From Pyxidicoccus caerfyrddinensis (lineage in GTDB: Bacteria > Myxococcota > Myxococcia > Myxococcales > Myxococcaceae), in NCBI RefSeq assembly GCF_010894405.1, contig NZ_JAAIYA010000028.1:111038-175037 (forward strand): DNA of 64,000 bases, written 5' to 3'. Below the pieces are notes generated by a model. It made no database searches, was not told where the DNA came from, and saw only the letters and a list, made by a program, of their open reading frames with translations. Positions 10,001 through 17,070 of this stretch are shown piece after piece (the first letter of the stretch is position 1; each line of letters begins with the position of its first letter). A program made the position numbers and the translations under genes.

Positions 10001-11846
10001 AGCGGACGAAGGCAGGGAAGTCCTTGGACCGGGCAGTCGCGTTCGTCGCGCTCGGCGCGGGCGCGTGCCAGGGGACGAGGACGATGGCCGGACCTGATGC
10101 CGCCTTCTTGAGCTGGAAGGGGAAGCGCAGCGGCTGGCGCTTGGAGAACTCGAACTCGCTGGCGAAGGCGGAGATGAACCCGACGTTGTCGAGGTCCGGC
10201 GCCACCGTCGCCTTCTTCCACAGGAGGCCGTAGGTCTCTCGCTCCGTGTAGAGGCTCTTGTCCGTGTCTTCCGGGAGCTTCGCGGGCCAGGAGTCATACG
10301 CGTCCCCCGAGAGCGCGTTGAGCGCGTCGCGGATGCGCAGAAACTCCCGGATGCCGTCGTGCTTCGTCGCCTTGCCGTCCGCCGCTCCGTGGCGCTTCTT
10401 CCAGCGCGCGAGCCGCCGCTCGTAGTCGGCGGTCATCGCCTTCTCGTTGGCGTGCAGCAGCAGGCTCCAGCACCCCGGCCACAGCGTGTTCTCGTAGGAG
10501 GCCCGCGGCCCCTGGGCCTTGCCCCACGCTTCAATCATCTCCTCGGTGACTTCCGTGCCGACGAGGCCTCGCAGGAACTGGACATAGAGGCTCATGCCCC
10601 CCAGGGACAGCAACCCCAGGACCTTCTTGCAGGCATTGTCGCGGGCCTTGCCGTCCTCCACGGAGACGCCGTCCGCCCCATCGTTCTTCGCGTAGTTCGC
10701 CGTGAAGCGCTCCAGCCAGTGCGTGTAGCCCTCCACGGAGAGCAGCTGGATTCCGTCGCGGAGCATCGCCGCATGTTGGGCCAGCTTGAGATGCTCCCGC
10801 CTGCCGTCCGACCCGCCCTTTCGCTTGCGCTTCTTCGACTTCGAGCCCGAGTCGTCCTCGTCCTCATCCTCGACCCCGTTCTTCGGCGCCTGGATGACGG
10901 CCTCGGCGAGCGTGTCCGCGTCCGCGACGTCCCCTGCCTTGGGAGCGAGGGCGGCGAGGTGGGGCGCACAGACGTTGGTCCAGGCCTCATCCATCAGCGT
11001 GGCGAGCGTCTCTCCCGCTTCGACCTCCTTTATCGCCTTCGCCTCCTCGAGGAGCGCGGTGACGTCGGGGTCGGCTCCCGGCCAGATGGCGCCGTGCACC
11101 TTCTCCGAGAAGTACCGCCCGAGGAGCGTCTTCAGCTGCTCCACCTGCTCCGCCTGCTCCCCGCTGTCACCGAGCCCGAACGCCGCGAGCAGCTTGATGA
11201 GCAGCGCCCCTCGCGGTGCGCGCGCGTTCGGCTTCACCGGGGGCTTCGGCTCCTTCTCGCCGGAGCCGCTCCCGAGCAGCTCCAGGATGGAGACCACGTC
11301 CGCGTCCGCCTGGTGGATGATGCGCGCGGTCGCATCAATCACCGAGTCGTCGCGCACCTTCGGGTAGCCGAACTTGCCGCCGAGGTTGGCGACGTTCCAC
11401 AGCAGGCACCGGAAGGGATACTCCCGGGGCGACGGCGCGAGCTTCGCCAGCGTCGTCACCGCATTCAAGGCCACCGTCTGGACGCCCCCGCCCTGCGCCA
11501 GGGGCAGCTCGACGACGGGGAGCGGCGGCGGCTCCACGGACTCCAGCTGCTGCAGGGACTGGAGGGTCACCTCGGCCATGAGCGCGTTGCTGACCGGGGC
11601 CTCTTCGCTCGCGGCGGCCTGCTGGAGCTCCAGGATGTACGCCTGGACCTCCGCGCGCTCCTCCTCCGTCATGACGTATTCGTCGTCACCTCGCTGGGCG
11701 GCGGTGAGCTCGTGGAAGGCGGTGACGGGAGCCTCTTCCTCCTCCTCGTCGTGAGAGTGGGAGGGGAAGCATTCGGCGCAGAACAGGTCCTCGCATACGA
11801 CGCAGACCCGGGCGACGACGCCATCCTCGATGTGTGGGCAGCTCAT
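7053..11846 (-). CDS. Giant multidomain effector-like protein: zinc-binding N-term, split EEP nuclease, OTU protease, duplicated DUF
   Basis: A 1597-residue protein with no signal peptide. Order: Cys/His cluster at 3-32 (CVVCEDLFCAEC), acidic spacer, then an EEP (DNase I-like) fold in two pieces: LLWNVANLGG near 148, a Glu in ILELLG near 189, an insertion of about 345 residues, then WHAP near 593, SDLNVNT near 631 and SDHLPIVAEV near 838. Next comes an OTU-like cysteine protease with Asp984-Cys985 in GGGGDCLFRS and His1132 in NYHFVAV. Two related domains follow at about 1211-1345 (LFLFGENG, PNAVGIRT) and 1368-1480 (PNVVCVRT, SGRFRRIVIPENG). The tail is proline-rich and ends in PFKRRKTEPDAD. 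Basic stretches (KSKKRKRKGG near 336; KRRK at the end) resemble nuclear localisation signals. GAGGAC precedes the chosen ATG. The multi-toxin reading is inference. Confidence 0.75.
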   Translation of the reverse strand: MSCPHIEDGVVARVCVVCEDLFCAECFPSHSHDEEEEEAPVTAFHELTAAQRGDDEYVMTEEERAEVQAYILELQQAAASEEAPVSNALMAEVTLQSLQQLESVEPPPLPVVELPLAQGGGVQTVALNAVTTLAKLAPSPREYPFRCLLWNVANLGGKFGYPKVRDDSVIDATARIIHQADADVVSILELLGSGSGEKEPKPPVKPNARAPRGALLIKLLAAFGLGDSGEQAEQVEQLKTLLGRYFSEKVHGAIWPGADPDVTALLEEAKAIKEVEAGETLATLMDEAWTNVCAPHLAALAPKAGDVADADTLAEAVIQAPKNGVEDEDEDDSGSKSKKRKRKGGSDGRREHLKLAQHAAMLRDGIQLLSVEGYTHWLERFTANYAKNDGADGVSVEDGKARDNACKKVLGLLSLGGMSLYVQFLRGLVGTEVTEEMIEAWGKAQGPRASYENTLWPGCWSLLLHANEKAMTADYERRLARWKKRHGAADGKATKHDGIREFLRIRDALNALSGDAYDSWPAKLPEDTDKSLYTERETYGLLWKKATVAPDLDNVGFISAFASEFEFSKRQPLRFPFQLKKAASGPAIVLVPWHAPAPSATNATARSKDFPAFVRYCEAERKAKRLGMLLSDLNVNTVSGSTSVEHCDGTLEVGALFRGISGKADAYRQFPAQVGTQSTLAVSKFRPWLIPDLLEQEDPSAKKAKDLVNKLQSNFVEGHFKTSQGLLDFIQGFNKDFTPQHRMSASAYDKILPICGRADRWKLGFKSTWAIPFPHALALEEEAEFFRAREQLSEALKPFAFLLATHAKETLKDLRAYAEQPGKAKKLEELMLLARELSDHLPIVAEVRLIDTEAAEEEAVAEAPIELFSVKPTALDELEGWAFAYEHAEVPLAREKALEDLVGWWNKTYETAAPSEAAQRRFQRALQKWDSAEARKAQNDDDKRQASRPALTKTEAARKKEVKTLGVHFAESHLRTRENGGGGDCLFRSIAQLVFGDENRHIEVRQSSVNHLEDLLAGQSLDADGRVGPVSREEFATRLGLLHDWHRVQWPNVLAYRRVLGVDRWRQFCLGMSRGGEWGDLLILCAASHLFGVRFRVYVQVAGGYYSDEVDFVNRALPARPELVLVNYGNYHFVAVTPAGREALIDVAVGTPVGWEALRVRRDRAPPVAPQEPAPQPKPEPAKTPPSSSGPSGSGLKPSGRVFKWPSTTPWSLADATGAPGCLFLFGENGVNKGGRMVQSTTQACIRPAPNAVGIRTCWKPGADENDQGAMLDTELAKNQKALDDDLEEALAWLHTGRYTTLVVPWDTVSDLPALGIGVAKLPQRAKNTYAHLCKGTAKLMEWAERSLGTVVVCPRETGLTDKICKDDPESLFIHESNCGLEAEAALRWWALFDTVAQQPNVVCVRTGHHDYFRIQDAKLAENTRLLGLDFDTLENAVRSGRFRRIVIPENGWALGVAAKLQSSAPDTHAYVQKRLKQLIDLCAATPSPLRGPPMPVSQPVAKPPTVPARQAEDADDSWREDSDGRATKVQRNQQEHDVTSTLPKAKEEAVVVVHPLPLEQPPPEPLPPEPLPLEQPPQQEDAPNPFKRRKTEPDAD
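7122..7181. repeat. Four tandem 15-bp units coding for the proline-rich tail
   Basis: Four consecutive 15-base units of the form CTCC(A/G)GCGGG(A/G)GC(G/T)G. On the minus strand they encode PLPLE/QPPPE/PLPPE/PLPLE in the tail of the giant protein. The unit is a multiple of three, so copy-number change would keep the frame. It is an in-gene minisatellite, not a CRISPR. Confidence 0.8.
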
Positions 11847-11855
11847 GGCAGGTCC

Positions 11856-12824
11856 TCAGGAGCCGTGCAGCGCGCGCAGAGCGGTTCGGGTGGTGTCGTC
11901 GACCTCGCCCGTCGTCTCGAGCCCGAGCGCGTACTGGAACCAGCGCAGCGCGGCGCGGGTCTTCTCCCCCAACGCGCCGCTCTCGCTGCCGCAGCTGAAG
12001 CCGAGGTTGTCGAGCCGCTCCCGCAGGCCCTCCGTCTCGTCGACGGGCTCGGGCAGGCTCAGCTTCAGGCGCACCCGCTCAGCCTGACCGCCTCCTGCCA
12101 GGACGAGCTCGCCCTCGGCCGCCTCCGGTGGAATCAACTCCACCACCCGGCCCTCCTCGTCCGTGCGCCCCTCGCGGTGCGGCAATTCCTGCCCGTCGGA
12201 GAGCTTCAGCTTCAGCAGGTACGGCACGCGCATCCGCGGGCCGTGGTAACCGTCCCGCAGGCGCAGCACGAGTGAGAAGGGAACCCGGGCCCGGTGCACG
12301 ATGTACCGCCGTCCGGTCTGCACCGCGGCCCGCTCCCGGCGAAGGGCCGGCACGCGCACCGTCTCGCCCTGGCGGAGCGGCCGCTCCAGGTCGAGCGGCC
12401 GGCCATCCGCCCCGCTCAGCGCGGTGGGCGCCACGCCGTAGCGGTGGGCCACGACGCTGGCGTTCTCACCTCCCTTCGCCGTGTACACCACCCCGTCGAC
12501 ATCCTTGTCCTCGGGTGGGGCGCCGAAAGGCGCTGGCGGCGCGTCCTCCTTCTTCTTTTCCAGCACCTGCTCGCCGACGACGCGCCAGAGGCCGCCGTCG
12601 ACCTTCGGCAGCCGCAGGTCGAAGGGCTTCAGCAACAGCCCCTTGAAGACGCAATGTCCCTTCTCGTCCGTGCGCGAGCGCAGGACCCTCTTCCCGTCCT
12701 TCTCCGCCAGCTCGAGGCTCACCCCTTCGAGCGCCTTCCCGTCGTCGCCCACCACGAGCACTTCGAGCCCCCCGCGCTCCAGGGGGCATGGTGCCACCGC
12801 GCCGTCCGACGTATCCGCTGGCAT
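11856..12824 (-). CDS. LysM-like / peptidoglycan-binding adaptor protein
   Basis: A 322-residue protein. Residues about 13-75 look like a carboxypeptidase-regulatory-type beta-sandwich (CPLERGGLEVLVVGDDG, TDEKGHCVFKGL). A LysM-like stretch follows (NASVVAHRYGVAPTALSG), then a second beta-rich region, and a C-terminal peptidoglycan-binding type helical domain (RLDNLGFSCG, LGEKTRAALRWFQYALGL). No signal peptide is seen. It sits 9 bases upstream of the giant effector gene and 4 bases after the small helical gene, so the three form one operon. Proteins with a CPLE...VVGDDGKxLEGV start are, to my knowledge, often found beside VgrG/PAAR-type spike and effector genes; no spike gene is in this window, so that link is inferred. 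Confidence 0.7.
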   Translation of the reverse strand: MPADTSDGAVAPCPLERGGLEVLVVGDDGKALEGVSLELAEKDGKRVLRSRTDEKGHCVFKGLLLKPFDLRLPKVDGGLWRVVGEQVLEKKKEDAPPAPFGAPPEDKDVDGVVYTAKGGENASVVAHRYGVAPTALSGADGRPLDLERPLRQGETVRVPALRRERAAVQTGRRYIVHRARVPFSLVLRLRDGYHGPRMRVPYLLKLKLSDGQELPHREGRTDEEGRVVELIPPEAAEGELVLAGGGQAERVRLKLSLPEPVDETEGLRERLDNLGFSCGSESGALGEKTRAALRWFQYALGLETTGEVDDTTRTALRALHGS

Positions 12825-12828
12825 CCCG

Positions 12829-13272
12829 TCACTCCGTCATTCCGTACCGCGCGAGAAACTCCGCTTCACGGCGCTGGTTCTCTCCAGCCAGCGCGCGCCG
12901 CCTGCCCCACTCCGCGTGGGCACGCCGCACCCGCTCGAGCGGGTCGAACACGTCTTCGTCTTCCAGCAACTGGCGCAGCCAGGCCGTGTCGGGCCGTGCC
13001 TCGAAGTCCCAGCCATGCGCGAGCGCGAGGGCCACATAGAGACGCGCGCCGGCCTCCATCGTGAGGCCATGGCGTGAGCCCGCTTCGATGCACCGGGCGA
13101 GGGTGTCCGGCCCCAGCGTCTGGGCCGTCCCGGGCGTCATCGGCCACTCGGCCGGCGCCGCGGGGATTTCCACCAGCAATTGAGGGACGAGCTGCTCGAT
13201 GAGCGCCGCCACCCGCGCACGCGTCACGGCGTCAGCCAACGCGCGCATCTGCTCACGGCGCACCCGCATCAT
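12829..13272 (-). CDS. Small helical protein, putative effector-operon adaptor
   Basis: A 147-residue, mostly alpha-helical protein that begins MMRVRREQMRALADAV and carries a central LARCIEAGSRHGLTMEAGA segment and an Arg-rich C-terminal helix. I recognise the general pattern (short helical protein with an R-x-G-x-x-x-GxT helix and an RLYVALALAHG-like stretch) from genes next to type VI-associated effector operons, but cannot name a family with confidence. It is the first gene of the three-gene minus-strand unit and ends 4 bases before the LysM-like gene. Two adjacent ATG codons are possible starts. It could be an adaptor or chaperone; an immunity role is less likely given its position upstream. 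Confidence 0.6.
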   Translation of the reverse strand: MMRVRREQMRALADAVTRARVAALIEQLVPQLLVEIPAAPAEWPMTPGTAQTLGPDTLARCIEAGSRHGLTMEAGARLYVALALAHGWDFEARPDTAWLRQLLEDEDVFDPLERVRRAHAEWGRRRALAGENQRREAEFLARYGMTE

Positions 13273-13402
13273 CGTCTGCGCTCCCCAATGCGAAAGGCTC
13301 CCGTCTGTGCCGCACGGTCCCCAAGCCCGCTGGCATCATCGCAGACTGGCGGGAATACACGAGGGGCACCCCCGGACGATCAGACCGGGAGCCCTTCTCC
13401 GT

Positions 13403-13636
13403 ATGAGATTTCGTGCGCGGCCACCCGCCATTCCAGGGTGGCTCCGCGCGCATCCGCACATCCGGAGGAAGCTCGAGACGATGCAGGCCGACGGCTCCCG
13501 CGCGGAGGACATCTGGCAGCTCTTCGTCGACTCGGGTTACTTCAACCTGGCTGGTAGGTCGGCTGCCTGGTTCGAGGCCCGGCGTGCGAGCTCCGTAGAG
13601 CTGGGGCGGCGGCCTGAGCGCGGAGTGAATCGGTAG
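13403..13636 (+). CDS. Small hypothetical ORF, possibly a gene remnant
   Basis: A 77-codon frame beginning MRFRARPPAIPGWLRAHP with amphipathic helical content (IRRKLETMQADGSRAEDIW). The second half becomes Arg/Ala-rich and less protein-like. There is no clear ribosome-binding site and I recognise no family. It may be a short real gene or the truncated start of a larger one whose rest was lost. Confidence 0.25.
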   Translation: MRFRARPPAIPGWLRAHPHIRRKLETMQADGSRAEDIWQLFVDSGYFNLAGRSAAWFEARRASSVELGRRPERGVNR

Positions 13637-13746
13637 GCAACGCGACGAGGGCATCTGTTGCCCCCGCGTCCACACTTCGCCTCCGCCGGAGCCCTGACTC
13701 CGAGGGGTGGAGCCGATGGAACGGCGGTTGCTCCAGGGCCGCCGCC

Positions 13747-16700
13747 ATGACCCGTCCCCAAGCCCCCCTGAAGACCGGATTCCCGCGAGCCCTCGCCATG
13801 TTGGCGGCGGCCCTCTTCGTGCTCGCACCCTGGCAGGCCGCGCACGCGCAGTTCTTCTTCGACAGCTTCGAGCTGGGCGGCACCACGCGGTTGAGGGACG
13901 CGGCGAGCGGGTGGACCGTCCAGAACATCGACGGCACGCCCGCCACCGAGGGCAACGCCTTCTGGAACCAGCCCACCTTCGGGGACAACGTGAAGGTGAT
14001 GCGCATCCGCCCCGCGGGCTTCCAGTCCAGCATGACGAGCTACCCGAACTATGCGCTCGGCGGTGACTACCTGGACGCGCCCTATCCGGTGAGCCACGAG
14101 GGCGACTTCTGGATTGGCACCTACGAATCCCGGCCCAACGCCACCACCGCGTACAACACCGTGCAGGGCGACGGGCCCCAGGGCATCGCCCTGTCGCGCG
14201 AGTTCACCATCGGCGGGTGGAACCCGGCGGTGCGCTACATCAGCTTCCTCATCGGCGGCGGCTGTGACGGCACGAGGGAGAAGCTGGAGCTCATCACCCC
14301 ACGCCCCGTCTACTGCCCGGTGGACTGCCGCGTGCGCAATGACGCCTGCTGCACCGCCCCCGCCATCTGGGACGTGGTCCGCATCTTCGACCCGGCCATG
14401 GGGAGCCTCCGGCCCGCCTCCGACACCGGCCAGTGCACCGAGCAGTTCCGCCAGGTGACGTGGGACATGTGGGGCAACCTCTCGCCCGGCAACCCGTACC
14501 CGGACGGCACGCGGGTGCGCTTCCGCATCACCGATTCCAGCTCCGCCGGCTGGGGCCACATCAACGTGGACCGCATCCAGACGGGCTCGGCGAACCCCGT
14601 CTACCCCTTCACGCAGAAGAACCCGCTGTGGGGCATCGCGGACCTGCACGGGCACTGGATGAGCCACATGGGCTTCAGCGCGGGCCCGGCCGCCATCGAC
14701 TCGGTCGCCGTCAACTACCCGCTGGACACCTTCGGCAGCACGGGGCTCGTCCATGGCCTGCCGTACGTGGGCCAGGGCCTGACGCGGCCCACTACCGGCT
14801 GGACGGCCGCGCAGAAGTTCGCGTACGCGCTCCAGCGGTGCGACGGCCGCGAGCACAACCACTCGCGCGACAACTCGTCCTGGCAGCTCACCAACGACAT
14901 CGCGGACCACGTCATCGCCGGAGTGGAGGGCTGGGAGGGTGCCAACGGCGACTTCCAGACGGGCGCCGCCGGCTGCCGCCTGTGGGGGCCCTGGGACTGC
15001 TGGCACGGCAACTGGGGTGTGAGCGGCACCAGCTTCCAGACCTACCCCAAGCCCTTCTTCGACCACGCCCACCAGCAGATGTACTGGGAATGGGTGCACC
15101 GGGCGTGGCAGGGCGGCCTGCGGCTGCTGGTGACGCACACCGTGTCCACGCGCGCGCTGGAGGCGGGGCTGGGACTGGTGAACCAGGACGCGAACGGCTT
15201 CCTCGGCGCGGACACCACGCAGGACTGGAAGTCCATCCGGCGGCAGGTGTGCGCGATGAAGAAGCTGGCCCAGGAGCCGGAGATTCGCTCCTGGCTGGAG
15301 ATTGCATACACGCCCGCGGACGCGCGCCGCATCGTCGCCAACGGCAAGCTGGCCGTGGTGCTGGGCGTGGAGGCGGACCAGATTGGCAGCCTGGGCTTCA
15401 GCACCGCGCGCGAGGAAGTGGACGCGCTGGTGGGAGTAGGCCTGCGCCACATCTACCCCATCCACCTGGCGGACAACGCCAACGGCGGCATGGCCGTCTA
15501 CAACGACACCTTCAACACCAACACGGACCTCCTCAACAGTGGCGGCTGCCCGCCGAACTCCCCCCGCTGCAACGGCGTCACGCAGGACGACCCGGACGTG
15601 GGCGGGGACGCGCCGGTGTGGCCCCTGGCCTTCAGCGCGGCGGAGCCCGGCTGCACCAGCGGAGTGCCCGGGGACGGCACCTGCTCCACCTTCAAGCTGG
15701 CGTTCGACCCGAGAGACCGCCTCTTCAAGGCGGACCACCTCGTGCGCTTCAGATTCGTGGCCGACATCGTGGGCAACCACCCGGACACGATGACCGTCAT
15801 CCCGAGCTCCTTCCCCTTCGACTACACCCAGCCCGCGCTCGCCAATGGCATGCGCAACCGCCAGGGCCTGACGCCGTATGGCCGGACGTACCTCGACGAG
15901 CTGATGCGCCGGGGCGCCATCATCGACATCGACCACATGAGCGAGAAGGCGGCGCAGGAGTTCATCGGCCGGACGGGCACGGACCCCGGGCTCATCTTCC
16001 CCACCGGGTGCACGGACCACCGCAACCCCGCGTGCGCGTCGCAGGCCTACCCGGTGGTGTCGGGCCACAACGGCTTCCGGCAGCTCGCCATCCTGGAGTC
16101 GCACGCGGACCCGGCGCGCACCAGCATCGACAAGGGCAAGTGGGCCAACGAGGCCCTGCGCACGCCGGAGCAGATTGAACGCATCTACGCGGTGGGCGGC
16201 ATCATCGGCATGGGGACGAGCTTCAACGACGTGCAGACAGACACCACGCCCGGCTGGGTGACGCCGCCGGTGGCGAACGACTGCGCGGGCTCGTCCAAGA
16301 GCTTCGCCACGGCGTACTACTACCTGCGCTCCAAGGTGGGGCGCGGGGCCATTGCCCTGGGCACGGACTTCAACGGGCTGGTGACGCAGTCGGGGCCGCG
16401 CTTCGGCGACAACGGCTGCTATGGGCGACAGGGCGACACGCCCCGCAACTCCCATGGCGAGCGCGACGCCGAGCGGGCGCGGCAGCGCGACTACTGGGGC
16501 GACGGCGTCTGGTACGAGGACAGCACGCCCACCGTGGTGGGCGAGTCCCCCTACTGGTACGTGGCGACGTACGGCTGGCAGCCCAAGCTCAAGCGCGAGG
16601 TGCTTCCCGGCATCACCGACTTCAAGCCCGACTTCAACCTGCACGGGTTGATGAACTACGGGCTGCTGCCGGACCTCCTCCAGGACGTGGTGAACTCGGG

Positions 16701-16905
16701 CGACCTCACCTGGAATGACCGGATGCGCACGCTGAGCGACATGGAGAACCTGCACCGGGGAGCGGAGGGCTACGTGCAGGCGTGGGAGAAGAGCATCCGC
16801 GTGTGCCAGCAGCGCTACTGCGGCGGCACGGCCTGCGCGTACTGCAACCCGGGCGCTCCGGCGGACGCGGCGGGGACGTGCGAGGTGTGGAACATCAGCC
16901 CGTAG
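13747..16905 (+). CDS. Secreted M19-type (membrane dipeptidase-like) metallopeptidase
   Basis: A 1052-residue exported protein with a clear signal peptide (hydrophobic core MLAAALFVLAP, likely cut after AHA). Residues about 35-290 are a beta-rich N-terminal domain with several Cys. An amidohydrolase-type TIM barrel follows: DLHGH near 299, VVLGVEADQ near 540, IYPIHLADN, IIDIDHMSE, VVSGHNGF and ALGTDFNGL. These correspond to the metal ligands (HxH, Glu, His, His, Asp) of peptidase family M19. The extreme C-terminus is Cys-rich (CQQRYCGGTACAYCNPG). The catalytic part alone is longer than the roughly 350-400 residue M19 enzymes, with loops between the motifs. No strong ribosome-binding site precedes the chosen ATG, but the signal peptide fixes the start. 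Confidence 0.8.
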   Translation: MTRPQAPLKTGFPRALAMLAAALFVLAPWQAAHAQFFFDSFELGGTTRLRDAASGWTVQNIDGTPATEGNAFWNQPTFGDNVKVMRIRPAGFQSSMTSYPNYALGGDYLDAPYPVSHEGDFWIGTYESRPNATTAYNTVQGDGPQGIALSREFTIGGWNPAVRYISFLIGGGCDGTREKLELITPRPVYCPVDCRVRNDACCTAPAIWDVVRIFDPAMGSLRPASDTGQCTEQFRQVTWDMWGNLSPGNPYPDGTRVRFRITDSSSAGWGHINVDRIQTGSANPVYPFTQKNPLWGIADLHGHWMSHMGFSAGPAAIDSVAVNYPLDTFGSTGLVHGLPYVGQGLTRPTTGWTAAQKFAYALQRCDGREHNHSRDNSSWQLTNDIADHVIAGVEGWEGANGDFQTGAAGCRLWGPWDCWHGNWGVSGTSFQTYPKPFFDHAHQQMYWEWVHRAWQGGLRLLVTHTVSTRALEAGLGLVNQDANGFLGADTTQDWKSIRRQVCAMKKLAQEPEIRSWLEIAYTPADARRIVANGKLAVVLGVEADQIGSLGFSTAREEVDALVGVGLRHIYPIHLADNANGGMAVYNDTFNTNTDLLNSGGCPPNSPRCNGVTQDDPDVGGDAPVWPLAFSAAEPGCTSGVPGDGTCSTFKLAFDPRDRLFKADHLVRFRFVADIVGNHPDTMTVIPSSFPFDYTQPALANGMRNRQGLTPYGRTYLDELMRRGAIIDIDHMSEKAAQEFIGRTGTDPGLIFPTGCTDHRNPACASQAYPVVSGHNGFRQLAILESHADPARTSIDKGKWANEALRTPEQIERIYAVGGIIGMGTSFNDVQTDTTPGWVTPPVANDCAGSSKSFATAYYYLRSKVGRGAIALGTDFNGLVTQSGPRFGDNGCYGRQGDTPRNSHGERDAERARQRDYWGDGVWYEDSTPTVVGESPYWYVATYGWQPKLKREVLPGITDFKPDFNLHGLMNYGLLPDLLQDVVNSGDLTWNDRMRTLSDMENLHRGAEGYVQAWEKSIRVCQQRYCGGTACAYCNPGAPADAAGTCEVWNISP

Positions 16906-17070
16906 CCGGGTGCCTCACGATGGCGCCGGGCGCACACCCGCGCACGGCGCCATGCGCACCACCCGACAGCCCGGCCCGCACGTCTGCCGCCCTGCGTCAT
17001 GGGACTCTGGTAGGTTGGCCGCCAGAGGTTTTCCCCCCTGCTGACACGCTCCACGACACGCGCCTTCGGA

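Noticed and set aside
13565..13600. tRNA-like GGTTCGAGG sequence
   Set aside because: The T-arm stem does not pair and no acceptor or anticodon arm could be built around it.
13537..16755. Minus-strand open frame of 1072 codons
   Set aside because: Antisense to the M19-type gene, with repetitive Arg/Ala/Val/His content and no recognisable motif.
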